This document shows positions 6,959-14,942 of a stretch of 25,565 nucleotides of DNA, piece by piece (within the stretch, counting starts at the first letter, position 1; every line of letters begins with the position of its first letter). Origin of the DNA: JBBRQP01 sp038226175 (GTDB taxonomy: Bacteria; Cyanobacteriota; Cyanobacteriia; Gloeobacterales; Anthocerotibacteraceae); assembly GCA_038226175.1 (NCBI GenBank), contig JBBRQP010000042.1:1-25565 (forward strand). Reading direction: 5' to 3'. Position numbers and translations under genes: made by a program. The notes under the pieces were generated by a model. It did no database searches. It was not told the DNA's origin and saw nothing but the letters and a program-made list of their open reading frames with translations.

Positions 6959-6977
6959 GATTATCTCCAAATCTTTC

Positions 6978-7532
6978 TTAACGGACAGGACTTTGATACA
7001 CAGACAAGTCACGAATACCTGAACTATTGAGAGTTGCTTGGGCTTTTTGGATCTCTTCTTCTGAGCCATCCACCATCACTAAGTAGCCACCTTCACGCAC
7101 TACTTCGCTATAGCCCTCGGCTTGACCTTCGGGAATACCCAGACCGATAAGGGTTCCAGCCAAACCGCCAGTGGCAGCTCCAATCGCTCCACCAGCAGCA
7201 GCAGTTGCAGCGGCTGTACCAAGAGCGCCAGCCAGCATCACAGGACCAAGTCCAGGAATAGCGAGGGCTCCAATGCCAACTAACAATCCAGTTATTCCAC
7301 CAACAGTTGCTCCTGTTGCGGCTCCCTTTGCTGCGCCTTCTTTGCCATGATTGCCCAGGGTATCGGTCACTCCAACTCCGGCAATCTTGTCAGGTTGGGT
7401 CTCTTCATCTTTTACAGCGACAGAGACGTTATTCATATTGAAACCTGTTTCTCGTAGATAGGTCAGTGCCTGTTCTGCTGCGGTGCGATTGGCGAATGAC
7501 CCTACGGCACGATGCGTCAAGTCTGTTGACAT
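6978..7532 (-). CDS. General-stress-type protein with glycine-zipper membrane segment
   Basis: A 184-residue protein with a YflT/general stress 17M-like N-terminus (AVGSFANRTAAEQALTYLRE, residues 8-27, then NVSVAVKDEE). The centre (about residues 65-130) is rich in Gly/Ala with repeated GAxxG patterns (GAAKGAATGATVGGITGLLVG), typical of glycine-zipper membrane-associating segments. The C-terminus returns to a ferredoxin-like pattern (GYLVMVDGSEEEIQKAQATL). Function in the family is undefined; members are usually stress-induced. GGAG 8 nt before the ATG supports the start. It leads a two-gene unit with the BON protein. Confidence 0.8.
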   Translation of the reverse strand: MSTDLTHRAVGSFANRTAAEQALTYLRETGFNMNNVSVAVKDEETQPDKIAGVGVTDTLGNHGKEGAAKGAATGATVGGITGLLVGIGALAIPGLGPVMLAGALGTAAATAAAGGAIGAATGGLAGTLIGLGIPEGQAEGYSEVVREGGYLVMVDGSEEEIQKAQATLNSSGIRDLSVYQSPVR

Positions 7533-8100
7533 TTTTGCTACTCCAAGAATAGGATTATCATTAACTCTAAAGTTTTACTGAATGATTCACACCATCCTAT
7601 CGACTGAAATAATATCAACCATAAGATAGAGTACAACTTAGTTATTTTTCCACAGTTATTTGTGAATTTGCAATCCACAAACAAATAAGTTTCCAATTGA
7701 CTAAACAATCAGTGAGAGTGCTACTGAATAGGTTGCTGGGTTGTTTTGAACTCAGCCGACATGATGACGCATCAGCTGAGTTATAAGTCCTGCACATCAA
7801 CATTTCTAGTTAGGGTTGTAAGCCCAAACCGACAGAATTTGTCCAGTCACCAAAAGTCAGTGCAAGTCGGGCTTGATGTGGCAAACCCGACTTGGTCGTT
7901 CCATTCACCGGTCAGTGCGTGTTCACGCGCCACCTTTGTCAGCAACAGTCGGATCGCGTCAAACACGGTTATGTCTATAGCAGCCAGCACTGGTGCAGAT
8001 AATCGGTTAATAGGTGATTGCCACACTTTGAAGTGATAAGCTGCAACTCGGTGTGCACAAAGCGCGCGTGGATGGCTGCTCTCTCTTCCTTAATGCTACA
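7533..8100. other. Gene-free stretch with two perfect dyads
   Basis: No gene is supported. The first 200 bp are AT-rich and probably hold the promoter of the stress gene at 7532. Two inverted repeats stand out: AACTCAGC (7749-7756) with GCTGAGTT (7775-7782), and CAAGTCGGG (7863-7871) with CCCGACTTG (7886-7894). Neither is followed by a T-run, so a simple terminator role is not evident. Confidence 0.45.
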
Positions 8101-8349
8101 TCAGCGACCTTGGTCAGCGGGATCGCCGTAGGGGTCTTGGCTTGCTGGACGTACATTACCGAACTGATTAGCAGGGTCGCCATAAGGATCCTGACTAGCG
8201 GGCAAGGGCTGACCTACTGAGGAACTATGCTGGTTGAACAGACTTTCCACTATCCCCACAAGAGGATTGGGATCGTAGCTATTGGGCTGATTTGAGGAAT
8301 GATCCTGAATAGCGTTTTTGACTTGTTGAAACAGATCTGCGAGTGACAT
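8101..8349 (-). CDS. Small hypothetical protein with DPYGDPA repeats
   Basis: An 82-residue protein not assigned to a family. The N-terminus is a short amphipathic helix (MSLADLFQQVKNAIQDH), followed by a Pro/Asn/Gly-rich disordered tail holding PASQDPYGDPA twice (residues 50-60 and 68-78). No signal peptide or membrane segment is seen. AGGAG 7 nt before the ATG supports it as a real gene. It follows the lipoprotein gene by 23 bp and is probably in its operon. Confidence 0.65.
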   Translation of the reverse strand: MSLADLFQQVKNAIQDHSSNQPNSYDPNPLVGIVESLFNQHSSSVGQPLPASQDPYGDPANQFGNVRPASQDPYGDPADQGR

Positions 8350-8372
8350 GAGTTTTCTCCTGATGAAAATTG

Positions 8373-8819
8373 TTACTGAGCCTGATTAGACACACTGCTG
8401 AGATCCCGACCCGTTGGGGAATTGTTGTAGCCCTGGAAGCCCTGGTACTGCTGAGCTTCCGAGGAAGGAACACTAATTCCATTAGCAGGGGGAGTGACAT
8501 AGTGAGCACGATGCTCTGCGTCGCGGTAATAGACCCGTCCATTGCGTGACAAGTAGTACTGTCCCTCAGAACCCTGAGCCTGACTTTGCTTGTGATGTTG
8601 ATAAAGGTAGTAGAGAGCCGCGGCTCCAACAAGCAGCACGCCTGTTTGCCCTTTAGAAAGCCCCTGATGCTGGGGAGGAGCAGAAGAAGAATAAGCTGCA
8701 CCTCCGCGTGTGTCGTCGACCGGAGGCGGTACGTTAGCCGTTCGTGAACCACCGCAACCTGTGAGCAAAGGGAAACCCAAGCTCATCACAAGCGTCCATG
8801 AAAAAAGCGTATTCTTCAC
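8373..8819 (-). CDS. Putative lipoprotein with YLSRNGRVYYRD motif
   Basis: A 148-residue protein starting at GTG 8819, with AGGAG 9 nt upstream. The signal peptide ends in the lipobox LLTGC (Cys22), predicting acylation and membrane anchoring. A second hydrophobic stretch, GVLLVGAAALYYLY (about residues 60-73), follows a Pro/Ser-rich linker. Then comes GQYYLSRNGRVYYRDAEHRA, a short motif like that found in small envelope proteins of unknown role. The tail is Gln/Asn-rich and low-complexity. With the 82-residue gene downstream and the BON and stress genes nearby, it belongs to an envelope-stress-like group; that grouping is inference. Confidence 0.7.
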   Translation of the reverse strand: MKNTLFSWTLVMSLGFPLLTGCGGSRTANVPPPVDDTRGGAAYSSSAPPQHQGLSKGQTGVLLVGAAALYYLYQHHKQSQAQGSEGQYYLSRNGRVYYRDAEHRAHYVTPPANGISVPSSEAQQYQGFQGYNNSPTGRDLSSVSNQAQ

Positions 8820-9050
8820 ATCATTGTCTCCTAAAAATGAGATTTGGAATTGTGAGCTTGCCCCGGTGTAGTAAACCGTGACTTTATGCTACCTGGGATG
8901 ACCACAGTAAATTAGGAAAATCATATGTTAGCAATTATTTCTTTACAATTGACTCATAACAATATTATTTGTTAAGCGTCCTAAAAAGGTTCCTTTCCTT
9001 TACATCTCTACTATTGAGAATCGCCCCATACCCCCTCGTTCTGGTGCTTT

Positions 9051-9087
9051 ATGCTTAAGTGCATTTGCCGTTCTATTCCTCCCCAAA
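9051..9087 (-). repeat. Dispersed 37-40-bp repeat, copy 2
   Basis: On the minus strand it reads TTTGGGGAGGAATAGAACGG then CAAATGCACTTAAGCAT. It begins 15 bp past the stop of the FG-GAP gene, in that gene's orientation, the same placement as copy 1. Confidence 0.6.
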
Positions 9088-9101
9088 TCTTACACCGAGA
9101 T

Positions 9102-10772
9102 TCAGTTACCTTCTAGAGTGGATAACTCCACGGGTTGCGTGTTGCGTTTACCAAACACCACATAACTGCGACCAGCACCATTGATACCATGGGGGTCGAC
9201 ACTATCAGCGCCAACAATCACATCTGGAATGCCATCCCCATTGACATCACCTGCTTCACTGACAGAGCCACCAGAGTAATCATATCTATTGCTGCCATTG
9301 ATGACAAAACCCGCTTGACTAGTACCACTTTCAAGACTGCTTAATTCGACAGGAGTAACATCACGTTTACCAAAAACAACATAACTGCGTCCGGCCTGGA
9401 ATTGACCATTGGGTGAGGCATGATTAGCCCCGATAATGATGTCGGCTAAGCCATCCCCATTAACATCGCCTGCAGTACTGACAGAGAAACCAGAGTAATC
9501 ATATCTATTGCTGCCATTGATGATGAAGCCCGCTTCACTAGTTCCGCTCTCCATGGCTACCAGCTCAATCGGTGTAACATCATGCCTACCAAACACAATA
9601 TAACTGCGTCCGGCAACTACCTTCCCATTGGGGGAGCCACGATAAGTCCCAACAATCACATCGGCTAAGCCATCCCCGTTAACATCCCCTGCATTACTGA
9701 CAGAGAAACCACCTTTATTGCTGCCATTGATAACGAAACCTGCTTGACTAGTACCACTTTCGAGACTACTAAGTTCAACAGGAGTAACATCATGTTTACC
9801 AAAAACAACATAACCGCGTGCAGTATTATTGAGAGCTCTACCAGCTCCAACAATCACATCGGCTAAGCCATCCCCATTGACATCTCCCGCTTTACTGACA
9901 GAGCGACCAGAATAATCATTTTTTATGCTGCCATTGATGACGAAACCTGCTTGACTAGTACCACTTTCGAGACTACTAAGTTCAACAGGAGTAACATCAC
10001 GTTTACCAAAAACAACATAACTGCGCCCAGCATGGGATTGACCATTGGGGTCGGCATCTAAAGCCCCAACAATCACATCGGCTAAGCCATCCCCATTGAC
10101 ATCCCCCGCTTTGCTGACAGAGCCACAAGATCTATCACCTGTCTTGCTGCCATTGATGACGAAACCCGTTTGACTAGTACCACTTTCAAGACTACTTAAT
10201 TCCACGGGTTGCGTGTTACGTTTACCAAACACCACATAACTGCGCCCAGCAGAGTATTTACCATTGGGAGAGGCACAATTAGCACTAACAATCACATCGG
10301 CTAAGCTATCTCCATTGACATCGCCTGCATTACTGACAGATCTACCAGAGCAATCATTTCTCATGCTGCCATTGATGACGAAGCCAGCTTGGCTAGTGCC
10401 ACTTTCGAGACTGCTTAATTCCACGGGTTGCGTGTTACGTTTACCAAACACAACATAACTGCGCCCAGCAGAGTATTTACCATGGGGGTCGGCACTATCA
10501 GCCCCAACAAGCACATCCGGAATTCTATCCCCATTGACATCGCCTGCATTACTGACAGATCTACCGGAGAAATCAAATTCCTTGCTGCCATTGATGACAA
10601 CACCCGCACTCTTGGGTGCAGCCTGAACTATGGGAACTGTTACAGCAATAGCGGCGCAGCCCCATACTCCTAGAGAAATACTCAACCAGCGTTGCCAGCC
10701 AGATTCTAACTGTGGACGAGCCGAATGCTTTAGGGACTTCAGCGATAACATCATGCTTTGGGTAATGGTCAT
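9102..10772 (-). CDS. Secreted seven-repeat FG-GAP (integrin-like propeller) protein
   Basis: A 556-residue protein with a long positively charged N-region, a hydrophobic core (LSISLGVWGCAAIAVTV, about residues 30-46) and likely cleavage after VQA (residue 51). From about residue 57 it is seven near-identical units of about 72 residues, each with a GF-INGS start, a calcium-binding-type AGDVNGDGLADVIVG loop, and GRSYVVFGKR...VELSSLESGTS. Seven FG-GAP units would close one beta-propeller, an extracellular binding scaffold. Unit 4 is slightly shortened (ALNNTARGYVVFG), and unit 5 lacks a few residues after INGS. The repeats are also near-identical as DNA, indicating recent expansion or gene conversion. 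Its ATG overlaps the stop of the secreted stub upstream. Confidence 0.85.
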   Translation of the reverse strand: MTITQSMMLSLKSLKHSARPQLESGWQRWLSISLGVWGCAAIAVTVPIVQAAPKSAGVVINGSKEFDFSGRSVSNAGDVNGDRIPDVLVGADSADPHGKYSAGRSYVVFGKRNTQPVELSSLESGTSQAGFVINGSMRNDCSGRSVSNAGDVNGDSLADVIVSANCASPNGKYSAGRSYVVFGKRNTQPVELSSLESGTSQTGFVINGSKTGDRSCGSVSKAGDVNGDGLADVIVGALDADPNGQSHAGRSYVVFGKRDVTPVELSSLESGTSQAGFVINGSIKNDYSGRSVSKAGDVNGDGLADVIVGAGRALNNTARGYVVFGKHDVTPVELSSLESGTSQAGFVINGSNKGGFSVSNAGDVNGDGLADVIVGTYRGSPNGKVVAGRSYIVFGRHDVTPIELVAMESGTSEAGFIINGSNRYDYSGFSVSTAGDVNGDGLADIIIGANHASPNGQFQAGRSYVVFGKRDVTPVELSSLESGTSQAGFVINGSNRYDYSGGSVSEAGDVNGDGIPDVIVGADSVDPHGINGAGRSYVVFGKRNTQPVELSTLEGN

Positions 10773-10996
10773 AGGATTGTTTGGGTGAGTGCAAGATAGC
10801 CCCTAGCAGTGTTGTAGCTGCCGAAAGCATTAGAGAAGAGTGCCCCGCCAGTAGCCGTTCGATTAGGGTAAGCGCTATCAGTAATGACGTAGGGTTGGGC
10901 ACGTGCCGCCATCGGCGTTGTGACCAGTAACAGTGGAATGGCTAAACACAAACCACGGCAAGAATAACTTTTGACTAAATAGGAATGAAACAACAT
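10769..10996 (-). CDS. Short secreted stub with YadA-head-like repeat, coupled to the FG-GAP gene
   Basis: A 75-residue frame with a plausible signal peptide (hydrophobic GLCLAIPLLLVTTPMAARA, cleavage near ARA-QP). The rest, about 40 residues, contains GGALFSNAFGSYNTARGYLA, resembling the G-x-AL-x-SN-x-G-YNTA-GY-AL repeat of trimeric adhesin heads and phage tail-fibre proteins, normally present in many copies. It ends in TQTIL, where its TGA overlaps the FG-GAP start in an ATGA junction. This may be the truncated N-terminus of a larger repeat protein whose body was replaced by the FG-GAP gene. A real short gene is possible but less likely. Confidence 0.5.
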   Translation of the reverse strand: MLFHSYLVKSYSCRGLCLAIPLLLVTTPMAARAQPYVITDSAYPNRTATGGALFSNAFGSYNTARGYLALTQTIL

Positions 10997-11624
10997 TGTA
11001 AACTCCTTGTACTATAAGCAGTAAATACTTAATGTATAGCTATTGCCATGCTTCCTAGGACATAGATTACATACTTGGGTTTGACTTTGCCTCGAATTAA
11101 TGGATACTTTGCTAAAGTTGTTCCATTAGGATAAGACCGTCATGACTTCCAGAAAACGTCGCATTTGTGGCTTGGGAGGCAATGGAACGGTAAATGCACT
11201 CAAGAACTGGTCGGCAAGGAGAATGCCCCTAGCCGTCTGTCCCACAAACCTTAATAACTCAACCCCTGTTGGTTGTAAAATAAGCCTCTATCCATTTCGC
11301 AGATAGGGTGCAGAATTCACCACTAGCATATTGGCAGCCTTGGTCGAAATATACTATTCACTAAGCATAATCAATCTTGCGGCGGCTGGATGCAAGTAAT
11401 TGCTCTTGCCCAAGTTTGGTCAAATTGGGACACAGTAAACTGGCTTGCTAAGTAATTTTTATTCCCAGTATAGGCTTGCATGTTAATTGAAGTATTTGTC
11501 CCTATCTCAATAAAAATTTACCTATGAGAAATTACTGAGGCATTTACCGTATTTTCTTCACTTTCTTAAGAATATAGTCTGTGATACTCTCAGCTTATCT
11601 TTTGATCTGAGGTGAGGTAGCATC
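10997..11624. other. Gene-free stretch with dispersed repeat copy 3
   Basis: About 630 bp without a supported gene. It holds dispersed repeat copy 3 at 11171-11210. The last 150 bp before the GloVer gene are AT-rich and probably contain its promoter. Confidence 0.4.
11171..11210 (+). repeat. Dispersed 37-40-bp repeat, copy 3
   Basis: CTTGGGAGGCAATGGAACGG then TAAATGCACTCAAGAACTGG. It matches copy 1 at 30 of 39 aligned bases, with most differences being transitions. No gene ends just before it, unlike the other two copies. Confidence 0.5.
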
Positions 11625-13829
11625 ATGACATTCTTAATGCCTTATACATTGCCCTCCAAAAGTCGAACTATTCAAGTAAACTTTGGTTTTCAGCTAAAAA
11701 CTCTTTGCTGTCTCATTTGGTTACTTACATGTTCTGTATTAAATGCACAAACTAGTTCTACTGAACTAACTTTTAATAGTGGGAATGGTGCTTTACCACT
11801 AGCTACATTACTACAATCTAACAATGGTAACTTCTTCTATGGTACGACTAGCGAAGGTGGAACAGGTTCATGCTCAAATCTCTTAAATATTGCGGTTGGC
11901 TGTGGTACAGTTTTTAGCTGGCTCCCGACAGGCACATTAACGACTTTAGTCAACTTTAATGACAGTAATGGAAGTCGCCCTTCCGCAGAATTAGTCCAAG
12001 ATCAGTTTGGTTCCTTATACGGTACAACCTCTGAAGGTGGAAGCGGTGGTGCTGGCACTGTGTTTAAAATTACACTTAAAGGAATTTTTACTACGTTAGT
12101 TAATTTTAGTACTACCAATGGCTCAAAACCTGTCTCAGGGCTGGTTCAAGATGCTTATGGTAATTTTTATGGCACAACCTATGAGGGCGGTTTAGCGGGT
12201 TACGGTACTATTTTTAAGGTAACATCAAGTGGGGCTCTAACGACTCTAGTTCATTTTACAGGACCGAATGGAGCCAATCCTTTTAGCAAATTAGTTTTGG
12301 CGACCGATGGCAACCTTTATGGAACGACATTTTATGGAGGCTCTGGCTTATGTCAAAACTTTGGTCAACCTGATGGTTGTGGCACAATTTTTAAAGTAAC
12401 GCCTTCCGGTGTATTGACCACTCTTGTGAATTTCGATACGAGTACTGGTGCGTATCCTCGCTCTGGTTTTCTATTAGGATTAGACGGAAACTTTTATGGT
12501 ACAACGTTCTCAGGGGGTGGGCAGTCTGGTAATGGAACTGTCTTTCAAATGACGCCTGCTGGCATACTCTCTACATTATTAATATTTAACGGTAGCAATG
12601 GTAATAATCCTACAAGTTTTATTCTAGGTATTGATGGTAGTTATTATGGTGTAACTTTTTCCGGGGGAGATTTTGGCTCAGGAGTATTATTTAGGCTAGC
12701 GCCTGATGGTACATATACTCCCATCATAAATTTTGATGGCACAAATGGTTCTTGGCCGATCGGGATTACACAGGGTAATAATGGTATATTTTATGGGACA
12801 AGCACAGGCGGTGGAACTTCAGGTAAAGGCATTATTTTTAGTGTGGCAGGGGCTTTAACCACAGCACCCACCCTGACAAGTTTTAGTCCTAGACAAGGCG
12901 CCCCGGACACAGCTATTATCCTCACTGGTACAAATCTAAGTTCAGTTCAAGGGGTAATGTTTAATGGAATAGCAGCAAGTTTTACGATTAACTCCGATAA
13001 CCAACTCACCGCTATTGTTCCAAGAGGTGCAAGCACGGGTACTATCGCAGTTACGAACCCAAGTGGAACCAGTGTAAGTTCTCAAAGTTTTACTGTATTA
13101 CCACCTGCTCCGACTCTCACAAGTTTTAGTCCTAGTAGTGGTGCGGTTGGTACAACTATTACCTTGACTGGCACAAATTTTGTGGGAACAACAGCCGTTA
13201 CCTTAGCTGGAATCAACACGACATTTACCGTCCTTTCTGATACCCAAATGACGGTTGTGGTTCCGGCTGATGCAAGTAGCGGCATCATTAAAGTCACAAC
13301 TCCTGGTGGTTCAGCTACCAGCACAAATCGCTTTACTCTGGTTTTAGCACCGACTATTAGTAGTTTTACTCCCCTTAGTGCAGCAGTTGGTGCGACAGTT
13401 ACCATTAGTGGTACTAATCTTGATAGTACGACCGGGGTTACCTTTGGTGGGGTAGCCGCTGCAATTATCTCAACAGCGCCAAGTACAGTGAAAGCGACGG
13501 TTCCCATAGCTGCAGTTACGGGTAATATTGGCATCACTAATCCTGCTGGAATCGTAACTAGTCAAGGTATCTTTGCTGTAGCTTTGCCACCTACTCTCAC
13601 GAGTTTTAGTCCTAGTAGTGGTGCGATTGGTATAACCATCACCTTGACTGGCACTAATTTTATGGGAACAACAGCGGTTACCTTAGCTGGAAATAATATG
13701 ACGTTTACAATCCTATCTAGTACTCAAATTACTGTTACGGTTCCAAGCAGCGCAAGTAGCGGCACCATTAGAGTCACAACTCCCGGAGGCAATGTTGTCA
13801 GTACGATCCGCTTTACACTCACACCTTAG
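11625..13829 (+). CDS. Secreted GloVer-repeat protein with four IPT/TIG domains
   Basis: A 734-residue exported protein. A late signal peptide (LKTLCCLIWLLTCSVLNAQ, about residues 26-44) precedes seven GloVer-type units (about residues 45-410), each with LTTLVNF, a GxxP/LV segment, and (F/L)YGTTxxGG followed by GTVFKxTPxG. This pattern is known as choice-of-anchor tandem repeat GloVer. Four immunoglobulin-like IPT/TIG domains follow (starting near 412, 495, 575 and 655), each opening PTLTSFSPxxGxxGxxITLTGTN. Domains 2 and 4 are nearly the same at DNA level (13111 and 13590 onward), a recent duplication. No C-terminal anchor is seen. A surface or extracellular matrix role is likely. Confidence 0.85.
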   Translation: MTFLMPYTLPSKSRTIQVNFGFQLKTLCCLIWLLTCSVLNAQTSSTELTFNSGNGALPLATLLQSNNGNFFYGTTSEGGTGSCSNLLNIAVGCGTVFSWLPTGTLTTLVNFNDSNGSRPSAELVQDQFGSLYGTTSEGGSGGAGTVFKITLKGIFTTLVNFSTTNGSKPVSGLVQDAYGNFYGTTYEGGLAGYGTIFKVTSSGALTTLVHFTGPNGANPFSKLVLATDGNLYGTTFYGGSGLCQNFGQPDGCGTIFKVTPSGVLTTLVNFDTSTGAYPRSGFLLGLDGNFYGTTFSGGGQSGNGTVFQMTPAGILSTLLIFNGSNGNNPTSFILGIDGSYYGVTFSGGDFGSGVLFRLAPDGTYTPIINFDGTNGSWPIGITQGNNGIFYGTSTGGGTSGKGIIFSVAGALTTAPTLTSFSPRQGAPDTAIILTGTNLSSVQGVMFNGIAASFTINSDNQLTAIVPRGASTGTIAVTNPSGTSVSSQSFTVLPPAPTLTSFSPSSGAVGTTITLTGTNFVGTTAVTLAGINTTFTVLSDTQMTVVVPADASSGIIKVTTPGGSATSTNRFTLVLAPTISSFTPLSAAVGATVTISGTNLDSTTGVTFGGVAAAIISTAPSTVKATVPIAAVTGNIGITNPAGIVTSQGIFAVALPPTLTSFSPSSGAIGITITLTGTNFMGTTAVTLAGNNMTFTILSSTQITVTVPSSASSGTIRVTTPGGNVVSTIRFTLTP

Positions 13830-13984
13830 CGAATGGTTCTCTAAGTTCGCAGCTTCTGATAGGTGATAGACATGGGGTATTGAATCGCTCCTCTATGGTC
13901 ATAAGACTTATTTGACCCCATGCCCATTTGCAGAACTTTGTTAAAAAATATTACACAATATAAATAGTAGTTGGATAAGGCATC

Positions 13985-14923
13985 ATGCAAACTGCAACAC
14001 TTGGCGCCAATGGTCCGACAGTTAGTGCTTTAGGCATAGGAACATGGGCTTGGGGCGATGCCCTCTTTTGGGCTTACGGCAATGAATTTGGAGCAAAAGA
14101 AGTGGCAGGCGCTTTTGAGGCAGCGCTCGCCGCAGGGATTACCTTTTTTGATACTGCAGAGGTCTATGGTTTTGGAGAATCCGAACGGCTACTCGGTCAG
14201 TTTTGCCAGCAAGCGCATTTGCCAGTTCAAATTGCTACCAAGTATTTTCCCTTACCTTGGCGATGGCATCAAGCCTCAATTACCGAGGCGTTAACAGATA
14301 GTTTAGACCGTCTACAGATGTCGCAAATTTGCCTATATCAGATCCATTGGCCCCTAGAATTTTTGCTCAAGACTTCAGATTATATGGAAGTATTAGCAGC
14401 AGAGGTCAAAAAAGGACGAATTCAAGCGGTAGGTATTAGCAACTATGATGCTAAGCAAATGACACTCGCCCATCAGTACTTAGCAGAAAAAGGCATTCCC
14501 CTCGCTACCAATCAAGTTTCCTACTCTTTACTGACTAGACAAATTGAGACCAATGGTATTCTCGCCCAAGCCCGTCGCTTGGGGGTTACTATTCTTGCCT
14601 ACAGCCCCCTAGCCCAAGGATTACTCACGGCTAAATATACTCCCGAAACCATTACAAATTTGCAAGGAGCCCGCCGTTTTGACGCCCGCTTTAGTGCCCA
14701 AGGACTCAAAAAACTAGTCCCTCTATTTTCTGCCCTGCGTGAAATTGCCCATAAATATGACAAAACCCCTGCGCAAGTGGCTTTAAATTGGTTAATTGCT
14801 CAAGGCAATGTCATTCCTATTCCAGGAGCGAAAAATGCTGAACAAGCCCAACAAAATGCTGGAGCCTTGGGTTGGTCATTGAGTCCAAAAGAAGTAAAAA
14901 GTTTGGGTGCAATAGGTTATTAA
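13985..14923 (+). CDS. Aldo/keto reductase
   Basis: A 312-residue NADPH-dependent oxidoreductase with a TIM-barrel fold. The catalytic tetrad is readable as Asp56 (FFDTAEVYG), Tyr61, Lys86 (IATKYF) and His121 (YQIHWP). The cofactor-binding end is seen in AYSPLAQGLLTAKY and IPIPGAKNAEQAQQN. Length is standard. It is followed after 19 bp by the peroxiredoxin-like gene and is probably co-transcribed with it. The physiological substrate is unknown. Confidence 0.92.
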   Translation: MQTATLGANGPTVSALGIGTWAWGDALFWAYGNEFGAKEVAGAFEAALAAGITFFDTAEVYGFGESERLLGQFCQQAHLPVQIATKYFPLPWRWHQASITEALTDSLDRLQMSQICLYQIHWPLEFLLKTSDYMEVLAAEVKKGRIQAVGISNYDAKQMTLAHQYLAEKGIPLATNQVSYSLLTRQIETNGILAQARRLGVTILAYSPLAQGLLTAKYTPETITNLQGARRFDARFSAQGLKKLVPLFSALREIAHKYDKTPAQVALNWLIAQGNVIPIPGAKNAEQAQQNAGALGWSLSPKEVKSLGAIGY

Positions 14924-14942
14924 TAAGGAGCTTTTCAGCTTT

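Noticed and set aside
6557..7069. Longer BON protein starting at 7069
   Set aside because: It overlaps the general-stress gene by 92 bp and buries the signal peptide; the ATG at 6958 has its own ribosome binding site.
7746..8036. Plus-strand 96-residue open frame
   Set aside because: No recognisable motif and it spans two dyads; treated as noncoding.
8279..8752. Minus-strand 157-residue open frame
   Set aside because: Out-of-frame shadow overlapping the lipoprotein, whose lipobox and ribosome binding site are clear.
13082..13537. Minus-strand 151-residue open frame
   Set aside because: Shadow of the IPT repeats of the large secreted protein; low-complexity Val/Thr/Pro product.
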